Shown: positions 1 to 7,127, numbered from the stretch's first letter. The stretch: DNA of 8,357 nucleotides from an uncultured Bacteroidota bacterium (GCA_937900725.1 CALCFP010000122.1:1-8357), one strand, 5' to 3'. Notes: generated by a model from the letters alone, not told the origin. Translations and numbers: made by a program.

Positions 1-140
1 AATGAAAATATACATAAATTTATTGACTTTAAGACTATCTAAAAGTAAGATAAATCTGTATGACTTTGCGAAAAAATGCTAAAGGATGGTATGAATATGG
101 ATTCAAATAAATTGGAATCTCTGAATTGGTTTTTAGACTA
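1..140. other. AT-rich left flank, no recognisable gene
   Basis: This stretch is far richer in A and T than the his segment that begins at about 146. Only tiny open frames occur on the plus strand: codons 2-82 (26 residues) and 76-141 (21 residues), each closed by TAA. On the minus strand two frames stay open for about 33 codons, reading out of the junction. None resembles a family I know, and none continues hisA. A normal genome would have the first ~33 codons of hisA, usually preceded by hisH, immediately left of 146; neither is seen. The segment is best treated as foreign to the sequence on its right. Its origin is unknown. Confidence 0.6.
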
Positions 141-145
141 AGTCA

Positions 146-769
146 GAGGTAGCCAAGAAATTTGAATCGATCGGCATCCGTCGTCTGCACGTCGTAGACC
201 TTGACGGTGCCAAGGGTGGCCACATCGTCAACTACAAGACCCTGGAGCGTATTGCCAATGGTACCAGCCTCACGGTGGACTTCGGTGGTGGCATCAAGAG
301 CGATGAGGATATTCATATCGCTTTCGAGAGCGGTGCGCGTATGATCACGGGTGGATCGATCGCCATCAAGTACCCACAGATGTTCCTGGCATGGCTGGAG
401 AAGTATGGCTCAGAGCGTATCATCCTGGGTTGTGACATCAAGGACGGTCATGTGGCTGTGCAGGGCTGGCTTGAGTCGAGCGATGCACGCTGGCAGACCT
501 TCCTGCAGAGCTATGTATCGCGTGGTGTGACGCAGGTGATCTCAACGGATATCTCGAAGGATGGTATGCTGTCAGGCCCTAACGTAGAGCTGTATAAGGA
601 TATGCTTGAGGAGTTCCCTGGCTTGTATGTGACTGCCTCAGGTGGTGTGAGCTGCATGGCTGACGTGCAGCAGCTCGAACAGGCGGGTGTGCCTGCTGTT
701 ATCATGGGCAAGGCTATCTATGAGGGTCGTATCACATTCTCAGAACTGGAGAAACATCAGATAGGATAA
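146..769 (+). CDS. hisA: HisA, ProFAR isomerase, 5'-truncated at a junction
   Basis: Phosphoribosylformimino-5-aminoimidazole carboxamide ribotide isomerase is a cytoplasmic (beta/alpha)8-barrel enzyme of histidine biosynthesis, opening the ribose ring of ProFAR to give PRFAR. Homology starts abruptly at EVAKKFE (codon 146) and runs 207 residues to TAA. Visible family motifs are RLHVVDLDGAKGG, VDFGGGIKS, ITGGSIA, STDISKDGM (carrying the second catalytic Asp) and the phosphate-binding ASGGV and GKAIYEG regions. The usual length is about 240 residues, so roughly 33 N-terminal residues are absent, including the first catalytic Asp of the PAIDI strand. The frame closes upstream at TAG 134-136 with no suitable start codon. 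The GTG at 275 gives an ORF but lies well inside the conserved fold, so it is not the real start. hisF follows after 5 nt, the normal his-operon arrangement. As written this copy cannot be functional. Confidence 0.93.
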   Translation, partial: EVAKKFESIGIRRLHVVDLDGAKGGHIVNYKTLERIANGTSLTVDFGGGIKSDEDIHIAFESGARMITGGSIAIKYPQMFLAWLEKYGSERIILGCDIKDGHVAVQGWLESSDARWQTFLQSYVSRGVTQVISTDISKDGMLSGPNVELYKDMLEEFPGLYVTASGGVSCMADVQQLEQAGVPAVIMGKAIYEGRITFSELEKHQIG

Positions 770-774
770 TTACT

Positions 775-1518
775 ATGTCATTAGCTAAGCGTATAATTCC
801 TTGCCTCGATGTGAAAGATGGCAAGACGGTAAAGGGCGTACAGTTCGTCAATTTCCGTGACGCAGGTGATCCTGTCGAACTGGGTAAGCAGTATAGTCTG
901 ATGGGGGCTGATGAGCTCGTATATCTTGATATCACGGCTTCGCATGAGGGGCGTCGCACCTTTACCGAGCTCGTGCAGCGTATTGCTGCCGAGGTGTCTA
1001 TCCCATTCACCGTGGGCGGTGGCATCCATGAGCTCTGTGATGTGGAGCGACTGCTGGCAGCGGGTGCAGACAAGGTATCGGTCAACAGTAGTGCCGTGCG
1101 TCGCCCTGAACTGATCACAGAGATCGCCAAGCGCTTCGGCAGTCAGGAGTGTGTCTGTGCTATCGACGCCCGACTGGAGGAGAATGGCGAGTGGCGCTGC
1201 TATCTGAACGGAGGCCGTGTGCCTACAGAACGCATGCTCTTCGAGTGGGCTCATGAGGCACAGGAGCGTGGCGCAGGAGAGATCCTCTTCACGTCGATGA
1301 ACCATGACGGTTCGAAGCAGGGTTTTGCCAACGAAGCACTCAACTGCCTGCATGAGGAGCTCAGCATCCCTATCATCGCCTCAGGTGGTGCAGGATGTAT
1401 GCAGGACTTTGTGGATGTCTTTAAGATCGGTCATGCAGATGCGGGCCTCGCAGCGTCGGTCTTCCACTTCAATGAGATTCCGATGAAGGAGCTGAAGAAC
1501 TTCCTGCAGGAGAACGGC
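775..1518 (+). CDS. hisF: HisF, imidazole glycerol phosphate synthase cyclase subunit, cut at its C-terminus
   Basis: HisF is the cyclase subunit that pairs with the glutaminase HisH. It turns PRFAR plus ammonia into imidazole glycerol phosphate and AICAR. The start MSLAKRIIPCLDVKDGK is typical of the family. The two catalytic Asp are D12 (CLDV) and D131 (AIDAR). Other signatures are VGGGI (80-84), GADKVSVNS (98-105), TSMNHDG (173-179) and ASGGAG (202-207). The sequence is family-like through ELKNFLQENG, residue 248. HisF is usually about 250 residues, so only the last few residues and the stop are missing. The frame then stays open to 2226, but that extension is antisense to the next gene and matches no HisF tail. 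hisA lies 5 nt upstream. GC-richer codons (CTG, GGC, GTG, CGT) set this pair apart from the genes to the right. Confidence 0.95.
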
Positions 1519-1557
1519 GGAGGCTACCTGAAAGCTGCAGTTGACATTGCAGGGGAA
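1519..1557. other. Chimeric junction between the his segment and region 3
   Basis: HisF similarity stops at about 1518 on the plus strand. The opposite-strand VWA gene stops looking native at about 1555-1560 (after VVAEE). The roughly 36-bp bridge fits neither protein convincingly: on plus it would give HisF a tail of GGYLKAAVDIA, and on minus it gives the VWA protein FPCNVNCSFQ. Two genes cut tail to tail with no stop codon for either, together with the change in codon style, mark an artificial or recombined join. Exact breakpoints cannot be set without homologues. Confidence 0.75.
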
Positions 1558-3366
1558 TTCCTCGGCAACAACAAACTGGCCCTTTTTGACAAATGTCTCG
1601 TCACCAATTTTAGCAGATGCCTCATACGTGTATTTTCCTGCTGGCTTGCGTCCCAAATTGAGCACATACCCCATTTCCGACGGCTGGAATGCCGACTTGA
1701 ACTTGTATCCCGACTCGTCGGTGACGACAAAATCCACATCGACGGAATTGACGAGTTCCATAGACTTGTTGTAAAGCATAGCCTCCGCCACCACATCACG
1801 ATGAGCAGGAATCACGTCGTCGATTGTGACCGCCAAACGCTCGCGCTTTTCGCGCACGCTCAAGTATTGAATGGTTTTGCCGATTATCTCGTCAGTAACG
1901 GAATGCGACTTTTCAGCCATATAGTCGGTCAGGCGCCAACGCCAAATGCCTTCACCGCAAATAACGCCTACTTTCAGGTCAGATGTCTGGGTAAAATAGA
2001 CGAGTGGCATTTGTGTAGCCACAGAGCCAATCCGCTGATAGAAAAGCACCTGACTCGTCGGCACAACGCCATAGTCGCCATAAGGAACGTTCAATGGCGG
2101 GAAAAGCGATGTCTGTGTGGCGTCAAAATCGACAGTAAACCACTTGAAATCAGCATTAAGCGCTGGATAAGCATTCTCATAGTCGCTATGCCGTTGCCTC
2201 ATATCCACACCCAAACCCGCACTTGACAGTGCCTTGAGATTAGTCTGTCCGCCGACTATCACCAACAACGGAATATTATTCCTTTCTGCCTGACTGACAA
2301 TATTTTGAATGTCATTTTCAAACGATGGCAACTGATGAAGGATAATCAATGAGTATTTGCCCACATTGCCGTCGAAATCCGACACATTACTTATTGTCAG
2401 ATTGTAACGCTGATTCTTGCGCAACACCTGGCTGATAGCGGAAGCATCGGGGTGCCACGAGTTTTGAAGCAACAGCACGTCGAGCACGTCGTCGCTGACA
2501 TTGACTACCACATTATGCTTGTTGTTCTGGGCATTGACATCGTTTTGCGGGACATCAACCTGAATTACATACTGATGTAATCCGACTTCGTCTTCTTCGA
2601 GATAAAAGAGTTCCTTCTGGTAAGAATAATCGGATTTGATGGTGATTGTACGTTGTTCAATAAGTCTATCTTTCTCGCTGATTTTCAAGACATAATCACC
2701 GTTTGGCACCTTTTGTCCCTTGAGATAGACCATAATCGGGAAACGCGAATTGCGATAGGCAGTACGGTTTGACGCCACCCTGTCGATGGACAAGTCGGGA
2801 TGTGGCAATGTGTCGCCCAAAGCGATGGTGTAGACAGGCTTGCTGAAAGCGCCCGCCCTGTAAAGCGGGTCGGCACCCTGATTGACAATGCCGTCAGATG
2901 CTATGACAATGGCCCCGACATTTTCACCATAAAAATTGTTCTGCACATAGTCGAACACTGACGACATATTTGTCGATTGTCCGTCGAACGCGAAATTTTC
3001 AGTTTCAGTCACGGCATCGGCGAACGCCAAAACACGGACGTCGAACTTTTTATCCAAACGCTGTTTCAATGCATTGAACTGCTGGCAATAAGCATTACGC
3101 ACCCAAGCCGAATCGGCATTCATAGCCACCGACGACGAGTTGTCCTGCGCCAACACCACCAACGGCGGTTGTTCCTGGCTCATATGCCTTTTGAGAGCCA
3201 CACCGAGCAAAACGACAAGAAAAATCGCTATGGCCAAGGACCGCACCGACATCAGCACGATGCGCTGAAAACGTTCGGCACGCGATTTCAACTGCCTGCC
3301 TGAATATTGTAGCCACGCCAACGCGAAAGCCACTACCAAGCACAACAACAACCAAAGCACTACCAT
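1555..3366 (-). CDS. Membrane-anchored VWA-domain protein, 3'-truncated at the junction
   Basis: About 604 native residues are present. Two N-terminal membrane segments (about 2-20 and 38-58) are followed by a von Willebrand factor A domain (about 68-175). Its metal-binding (MIDAS) motif looks complete: D75-x-S77-x-S79, a likely T122, and D148 in the IASDG strand. Next come a beta-rich, Ig-like region (about 180-280) and an alpha/beta region (about 285-385, VLDVLLLQN to PLLVIVGGQTN) resembling the glutamine-amidotransferase-like fold found in such proteins. The last part is again beta-rich. Related Bacteroidetes proteins are usually somewhat longer and end with a third membrane helix; that end is missing here. 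The frame continues to 1381, but those last ~58 residues are mostly antisense hisF. The gene starts 20 nt after the fabG stop, so the two are probably cotranscribed. The exact role is unknown; envelope location and metal-dependent protein binding are inferences from the family. Confidence 0.82.
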
Positions 3367-3386
3367 ATCAGACTAATGCGCGTTTA

Positions 3387-4133
3387 TCAGGTGAGCATTC
3401 CGCCACAAACGTTGATGACCTGTCCTGTGACATAAGCCGACAAGTCGGAAGCAAGGAACGTGGCCACGTTTGCCACATCGGCAGGCGTTCCGCCACGGCG
3501 CAATGGAACCTGTTTCACCCATTCGTCGCGAATGGCGTCGGGAAGCGCTTCGGTCATCTCGGTAAGGATGAAGCCTGGCGCTATGGCATTGCAACGGATA
3601 TTGCGGGCGCCAAACTCCTGCGCGACAGATTTTGTGAAGCCGATTATTCCCGCCTTTGAAGCGGAATAGTTGCATTGGTTGGCATTTCCGCGGACGCCCA
3701 CAACCGAACTCATATTAATAATGGAACCGCAAGCCTGCTTCCACATTACAGGCTGAACGGCCTTGCTCATACAATATACCGACTTGAGATTGACACGCAT
3801 AATGTCGTCCCACTGGTCCTCGGCCATACGCTTCAACGCGCCGTCACGAGTAATGCCTGCATTATTCACCAATATGTCGATGCGACCAAATTCAGCGACA
3901 ATCTCAGCCACCTTCGACTGTGAAACTGCAAAATCCGATGCATCGAAAGCGTAGAACTTGGCCTTGATGCCCATATCGTTCAATTCCTTTTCATATTGAA
4001 GCACCTCGTCGCGCAACGATGTGCAGGTGAGTGCCAAACTTGCACCTTCCTCGGCAAATTTCAAGGCGATGCCTTTGCCTATTCCGCGAGCGGCACCCGT
4101 GATGAGTGCAACCTTTCCTTCAAGTAGTTTCAT
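3387..4133 (-). CDS. fabG: 3-oxoacyl-[acyl-carrier-protein] reductase (SDR family)
   Basis: FabG is the NADPH-dependent reductase of type II fatty-acid elongation, turning 3-oxoacyl-ACP into 3-hydroxyacyl-ACP in the cytoplasm. At 248 residues it has the usual length. Motifs in order are the cofactor loop TGAARGIG (12-19), NNAG (90-93), and the SDR tetrad N115, S143 (MSSVVG), Y156 and K160 (YSASK). PGFI and the C-terminal GQVINVCGGM match FabG. R177 aligns with the Arg that FabG enzymes use to contact ACP. The ATG at 4131-4133 fits the family start MKLLEGKVALITGAARGIG; no Shine-Dalgarno sequence is seen, as is common in Bacteroidetes. The VWA gene follows after 20 nt, and the outer-membrane protein gene is divergent across about 300 bp. 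Other SDR dehydrogenases share the fold, so the substrate is inferred, but FabG is the best match. Confidence 0.92.
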   Translation of the reverse strand: MKLLEGKVALITGAARGIGKGIALKFAEEGASLALTCTSLRDEVLQYEKELNDMGIKAKFYAFDASDFAVSQSKVAEIVAEFGRIDILVNNAGITRDGALKRMAEDQWDDIMRVNLKSVYCMSKAVQPVMWKQACGSIINMSSVVGVRGNANQCNYSASKAGIIGFTKSVAQEFGARNIRCNAIAPGFILTEMTEALPDAIRDEWVKQVPLRRGGTPADVANVATFLASDLSAYVTGQVINVCGGMLT

Positions 4134-4177
4134 AATGTATTAGATTCGTTGTAAATCCGCCAAAGCAAAATGTATGC

Positions 4178-4206
4178 CTAATAGCGAAATGCATCTTGCT
4201 AATAGC
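4178..4206. repeat. Direct repeat CTAATAGC upstream of fabG
   Basis: CTAATAGC occurs at 4178-4185 and again at 4199-4206, a 21-bp period or about two helical turns. The copies lie 45-75 bp upstream of the fabG start codon. The palindrome ATGCAT (4189-4194) sits between them. Spacing on one face of the helix would suit a regulator site, but this is inference from two 8-bp copies in AT-rich DNA. Confidence 0.35.
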
Positions 4207-4236
4207 CGATAAAGGTAGAAAAATATGCAAGGCAAG

Positions 4237-4260
4237 CGTCAGTATGCGCAAAAACTGACG
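4237..4260. repeat. Short inverted repeat in the fabG leader region
   Basis: CGTCAGT (4237-4243) pairs with ACTGACG (4254-4260), giving a 7-bp stem with a 10-nt loop. Read on the plus strand it is followed by GTCATTTTTC, a weak terminator-like tail. No plus-strand gene ends here, so a structure in the fabG leader or a protein-binding palindrome is as likely. Confidence 0.35.
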
Positions 4261-4350
4261 GTCATTTTTCAACAAAAAAGCCGGTCTTACAATAAACTGC
4301 AACATTTAACGTATAAAAATAGGCATCAAAAGATTCAACAAGGGTCAATT

Positions 4351-4384
4351 TTTGATGGTGGTTTAATTTATTATTATAGTTTTG
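4351..4384 (+). promoter_or_regulatory. Bacteroidetes-type promoter for the beta-barrel gene
   Basis: TAGTTTTG at 4377-4384 matches the -7 consensus TAnnTTTG exactly. TTTG at 4351-4354 could serve as the -33 element with a 22-nt gap, slightly longer than usual. Transcription would begin near 4390, leaving a leader of roughly 40 nt. The leader contains AAGGA (4425-4429) only 3 nt before the ATG, so it is a weak ribosome-binding-site candidate. Confidence 0.6.
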
Positions 4385-4432
4385 CAACGGCTTTCTGGAT
4401 TCAGATAGCATTTCAAAAAAATTGAAGGACGA

Positions 4433-5137
4433 ATGAAAAAATTATCACTACTTGTATTGATGTTTGCTTCGGCAATGGGTATAGCAAACGCACAAACCGA
4501 AGAATATATCACATTAGGTGTAAATGGCGGCATACTGAACAACATCAATGGCTACAGGATGAATACCAATTATGACGGCGAGACATTTGAAAATGGCAAA
4601 CCGGGCTATAATTTTGCCATCGATTTAGGTATAAGGACTTCAGCAAAGACTCGTTTCAGACTTGAATTTGAGCACGAGGAATTCCACTACAACGCGATTT
4701 GGCACACAACTCCTGCCGACCCATCGATACGCATTCCATACAAGACAATAGTCAAGGTTTGGAACATGGGCGTAAACCTACGTTTCGACTACAAATACTT
4801 TGAAACCGAGAAATGGAAATTGTTCGTTTCGCCAGGCCTTTTATGGGAATTCAACATCAACAGGGAGACTGAAAATCATATGGTTCATTTCGAAAACAAA
4901 ATGGGACGCAAATACCGCGATTGCAGTTACAAGAAATATCCATACATAGGATCAGAAAACCCAAGACACATTTTGGGAGGCAACGTTCAGCTGCTTTGCA
5001 AGTACAAGATTGCAAAACACATAGCAATAACCTTGACTCCTGAATACTACATCTACTTCCGTGGATTTGTCAAAGAAAACTACGGAAAACCTTACCAAAG
5101 GTTGACAATGAACTGCGGTCTGGAATTCAACTTCTAA
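4433..5137 (+). CDS. Secreted outer-membrane beta-barrel-like protein, unknown function
   Basis: The product has 234 residues. Residues 1-20 form a classical signal peptide: two Lys, a Leu-rich core, then GIANA|Q, so the mature protein should start at Q21. The rest alternates polar and hydrophobic or aromatic residues in strand-like stretches, for example YITLGVNGGIL, KTRFRLEFEHEEF, WNMGVNLRFDYKY, WKLFVSPGLLWEF, IAITLTPEYYIYF and RLTMNCGLEFNF. The final residue is Phe, as in many outer-membrane barrels recognised by the BAM complex. About eight strands are plausible. I recognise no specific family or ligand. The gene has its own promoter and terminator and is therefore probably a single-gene unit. 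A periplasmic beta-rich protein is the main alternative. Confidence 0.8.
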   Translation: MKKLSLLVLMFASAMGIANAQTEEYITLGVNGGILNNINGYRMNTNYDGETFENGKPGYNFAIDLGIRTSAKTRFRLEFEHEEFHYNAIWHTTPADPSIRIPYKTIVKVWNMGVNLRFDYKYFETEKWKLFVSPGLLWEFNINRETENHMVHFENKMGRKYRDCSYKKYPYIGSENPRHILGGNVQLLCKYKIAKHIAITLTPEYYIYFRGFVKENYGKPYQRLTMNCGLEFNF

Positions 5138-5159
5138 GACTTGCATCACTAACATATCA

Positions 5160-5189
5160 AAAAAAGTCCGGTACAAGCCGGACTTTTTT
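5160..5189 (+). terminator. Intrinsic terminator after the beta-barrel gene
   Basis: A perfect 12-bp stem, AAAAAAGTCCGG with CCGGACTTTTTT, closes a 6-nt loop (TACAAG). The GC-rich half of the stem leads directly into the T run. It begins 22 nt after the TAA of the beta-barrel gene. Because the arms carry A6 and T6, the minus strand also reads as a terminator, though no minus-strand gene approaches from the right. Confidence 0.9.
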
Positions 5190-5243
5190 AGTTTTCACCC
5201 GAAACGTTTTTCACGAAAAGAATCGCACGCTTGCAAATCCGAA

Positions 5244-5251
5244 TATCTTTG
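5244..5251 (+). promoter_or_regulatory. -7 promoter element directly before the cyclo-ligase start
   Basis: TATCTTTG matches TAnnTTTG exactly and ends only 5 nt before the ATG at 5257. If used, transcription would begin at or next to the start codon, giving a leaderless or nearly leaderless mRNA. No TTTG is seen at the usual -33 distance, so support rests on the -7 box and its place just after the terminator. Confidence 0.5.
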
Positions 5252-5256
5252 TAAAT

Positions 5257-5808
5257 ATGAAATCACAGATAATCACACTCGACAAGCAATCGCTGCGCAG
5301 GCTTTCAAGACAATTGAAAAGTCAAATGTCGGCTGACGAGAAACTGTCGCAATCCGACAGCATCTTCGCACAAATAGAGCAATCAGACTATTTTGCGAAA
5401 TCTGACAACATCGTTTCATACTGGTCACTTGACGATGAGGTTGAGACTCACAGGTTCGTAGAGCGGTGGGCAACACGCAAAAACATCTACCTGCCAGTTG
5501 TTGTAGGCAACGACTTGGTTTTCCGTCAATTCACCAGCACCGACAATATGCGCGAAGGCGCCTTTGGAATAATGGAACCTACCGGGGAACAACTCGGGAA
5601 CCTGTCCGAAATAAAGATGGTGATAGTTCCTGGCGTTGCCTTCGACAAGCAAAACAACCGCATGGGTCGAGGACGAGGTTTCTACGACAGAATGCTTTCC
5701 GTCACCAACGCTTTCAAAGTCGGCGTCGCCTACAAATGCCAAATGTTTGAGCAGATACCAATCTGCGACAACGACATTCCAATGGACATAATAGTTATTC
5801 CGAAATGA
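5257..5808 (+). CDS. 5-formyltetrahydrofolate cyclo-ligase (MTHFS)
   Basis: This enzyme uses ATP to convert 5-formyltetrahydrofolate into 5,10-methenyltetrahydrofolate, returning a stored folate to one-carbon metabolism in the cytoplasm. The 183 residues match the usual length. The N-terminal basic helix with SLRRLSRQLKSQMSADEK is typical. E61 and the DEVET segment (60-64) correspond to the substrate-binding region. The hallmark is VPGVAFDKQNNRMGRGRGFYDR (124-145), the ATP and folate loop ending in YD. The protein ends in MDIIVIPK, as expected. The ATG at 5257 is kept because residues 1-23 belong to the family's N-terminal helix; M24 would remove it. The last 4 nt (ATGA, 5805-5808) are shared with the protease gene, implying translational coupling. 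No Shine-Dalgarno sequence precedes the start. Confidence 0.93.
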   Translation: MKSQIITLDKQSLRRLSRQLKSQMSADEKLSQSDSIFAQIEQSDYFAKSDNIVSYWSLDDEVETHRFVERWATRKNIYLPVVVGNDLVFRQFTSTDNMREGAFGIMEPTGEQLGNLSEIKMVIVPGVAFDKQNNRMGRGRGFYDRMLSVTNAFKVGVAYKCQMFEQIPICDNDIPMDIIVIPK

Positions 5809-7055
5809 CACTTTTCTACATCATCATCGCCATCCTGGTTGCCGACTACACGCTGAGCCAAACACTCGACCACCTGAACTCAACATGGCGCACAAGACCC
5901 ATTCCGCCCGAATTGGCAGGCATCTACGACGACGAGAAATACCAAAAGCAACAATCGTACTCTCAAACCGTAAACCGGTTCAATCTGATAGAATCGACAG
6001 TAATGCTGACGGCAACGCTGGCGTTTCTCTTCCTTGACGGGTTCACGATTGTTGACGGCATCACAAGTTCCACAACCAGCAACATGCTCTTGCAAGGCTT
6101 GATTTTCATAGCCATCCTGTTTATCGCAACCGACATGATATCAACCCCGTTCGACATTTACGACACGTTTGTGATTGAACAGAAATACGGATTCAACACC
6201 ACCACACCAAAACTCTTCATAACCGACAAGTTGAAAGGATACCTCGTGACAGCAATAATCGGAGGTGGAATCTACACGCTGATTTACTGGCTCTACGCCA
6301 CACTCGGGCAACAATTCTGGATTTACGCATGGATTGCAGTTTCCACATTCTCACTGTTCATGTCGATGTTCTACTCAACGCTGATTGTGCCACTGTTCAA
6401 CAAGCAGACGCCACTTCCAAAAGGCGAACTTCGAGATGCGCTGAATCAATTCAGCCAAAAAGTCGGATTCAATCTCGACGGGATCTTCGTCATAGACAAC
6501 TCCAAACGCTCAACTCGTGCAAATGCATATTTCACGGGACTTGGCAAGAAGAAGCGCATAGTCCTTTACGACACACTTATAAAGCAAATGTCGACAGAAG
6601 AGATTGTCGCCATATTGGCGCACGAAGTCGGGCATTACAAAAAGCACCATATTGTTTGGGCATTCCTGTCAGGCGTCATCCAAACCGGAATGATGTTGTT
6701 CCTATTCTCGCTGCTGGTTTCAAGCCCTCAACTTTCAACAGCACTTGGTATCAGCCAGCCAAAGTTTCACATTAGCATGATAGCGTTTGCATTGCTGTAC
6801 GACCCTATATCAGTTGCCACTCAACTACTAACTAACATATTATCAAGACACAGCGAGTATCAGGCTGACCAATTCTCGGTCCAACACAGCAACGCACAAA
6901 ATCTTGTTTCAGCATTAAAGAAACTGGCAAGCAACAATCTCTCGAACCTGACTCCGCACCCTGCATATGTCTGGTTCAAATACTCACATCCATCATTGTT
7001 GCAACGAGTTCGAGCACTGATTATCAACACTACTTGTGAACAAAAAAATTTATAA
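5805..7055 (+). CDS. Ste24-like CAAX-type M48 membrane metalloprotease
   Basis: This integral-membrane zinc protease has 416 residues, normal for the Ste24/CAAX prenyl protease 1 branch of M48. The zinc site is HEVGH (273-277) with the third ligand E351 in SRHSEYQAD. About seven membrane segments are visible: roughly 3-20, 64-82, 95-112, 145-167, 171-198, 284-306 and 321-346. The motif near 234-258 (KRSTRANAYFTGLGKKKRIV) and the C-terminal HPAYVWFKYSHP (385-396) followed by R401 and R403 are also typical. Bacteria lack prenylated CAAX proteins, so the likely role is membrane-protein quality control, as inferred for other bacterial members; the substrate is unknown. Its ATG overlaps the cyclo-ligase stop as ATGA. 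No terminator follows, so some read-through to siaC is possible. Confidence 0.93.
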   Translation: MTLFYIIIAILVADYTLSQTLDHLNSTWRTRPIPPELAGIYDDEKYQKQQSYSQTVNRFNLIESTVMLTATLAFLFLDGFTIVDGITSSTTSNMLLQGLIFIAILFIATDMISTPFDIYDTFVIEQKYGFNTTTPKLFITDKLKGYLVTAIIGGGIYTLIYWLYATLGQQFWIYAWIAVSTFSLFMSMFYSTLIVPLFNKQTPLPKGELRDALNQFSQKVGFNLDGIFVIDNSKRSTRANAYFTGLGKKKRIVLYDTLIKQMSTEEIVAILAHEVGHYKKHHIVWAFLSGVIQTGMMLFLFSLLVSSPQLSTALGISQPKFHISMIAFALLYDPISVATQLLTNILSRHSEYQADQFSVQHSNAQNLVSALKKLASNNLSNLTPHPAYVWFKYSHPSLLQRVRALIINTTCEQKNL

Positions 7056-7092
7056 AATGGCAAACAATAAGTCAAGAAATTAATTTTATTGC

Positions 7093-7100
7093 TATTTTTG
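7093..7100 (+). promoter_or_regulatory. -7 promoter element upstream of siaC
   Basis: TATTTTTG matches TAnnTTTG exactly and ends 27 nt before the ATG at 7128, which would give a leader of about 20 nt. It lies in a 72-bp AT-rich gap after the protease gene. No clear -33 TTTG is found at the expected distance, and such an AT-rich stretch can match by chance. Confidence 0.45.
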
Positions 7101-7127
7101 CAAGTCTAAAATCAAGAAAAAATATTT

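Larger units (their letters stand above)
4134..4432. promoter_or_regulatory. Divergent intergenic region between fabG and the beta-barrel gene
   Basis: About 300 bp of AT-rich DNA separates two divergent genes and must hold both promoters. On the fabG side lie a direct repeat (4178-4206) and a small inverted repeat (4237-4260). On the other side is a good TAnnTTTG promoter (4377-4384). The fabG promoter is unclear: TACCTTTA (minus strand, 4209-4216) matches 7 of 8 positions of the -7 consensus. No convincing open frame is present; the short frames that exist lack family resemblance. Confidence 0.6.

Noticed and set aside
2..141. Two tiny plus-strand ORFs (26 and 21 residues) in the left flank
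   Set aside because: They are very short, sit in AT-rich DNA, and show no ribosome-binding site or known motif.
732..1353. Antisense frames opposite hisF (132 and 190 codons)
   Set aside because: They have no family resemblance and arise from the stop-poor antisense of GC-richer codons.
1381..1554. The last ~58 residues of the minus-strand VWA frame
   Set aside because: From about 1518 downward this is antisense hisF, and the remaining few residues are junction sequence. The native C-terminal membrane helix is absent.
1503..1560. PstI sites (1504-1509, 1535-1540), an SbfI-type palindrome (1503-1510) and an EcoRI site (1555-1560) clustered at the junction, suggesting a cloning linker
   Set aside because: The first PstI/SbfI site is ordinary HisF coding sequence (FLQEN), no vector or adapter sequence is recognisable, and six-base sites occur by chance. 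It remains compatible with a ligation chimera but does not prove one.
775..2226. A 483-codon plus-strand frame that looks like HisF fused to a new 235-residue C-terminal domain
   Set aside because: The extension after residue 248 is exactly antisense to a coherent VWA protein, is rich in Arg, His and Cys with no recognisable fold, and arises at the junction. It is an open shadow frame, not a fusion.
1381..2226. Extensive antisense overlap of two long frames, suggesting dual-coding genes
   Set aside because: The overlap comes from joining two truncated genes tail to tail. On each side of about 1520-1555 only one strand has family-like protein sequence.
4166..4216. Candidate fabG promoters on the minus strand (TACATTTTG and TACCTTTA)
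   Set aside because: Both deviate from TAnnTTTG and neither has a well-spaced -33 TTTG, so neither is listed as its own feature.
4225..4425. Short plus-strand ORF of 66 codons in the fabG-barrel intergenic region
   Set aside because: It overlaps the promoter of the barrel gene, is basic and Gln-rich with no known motif, and fits AT-rich intergenic DNA.
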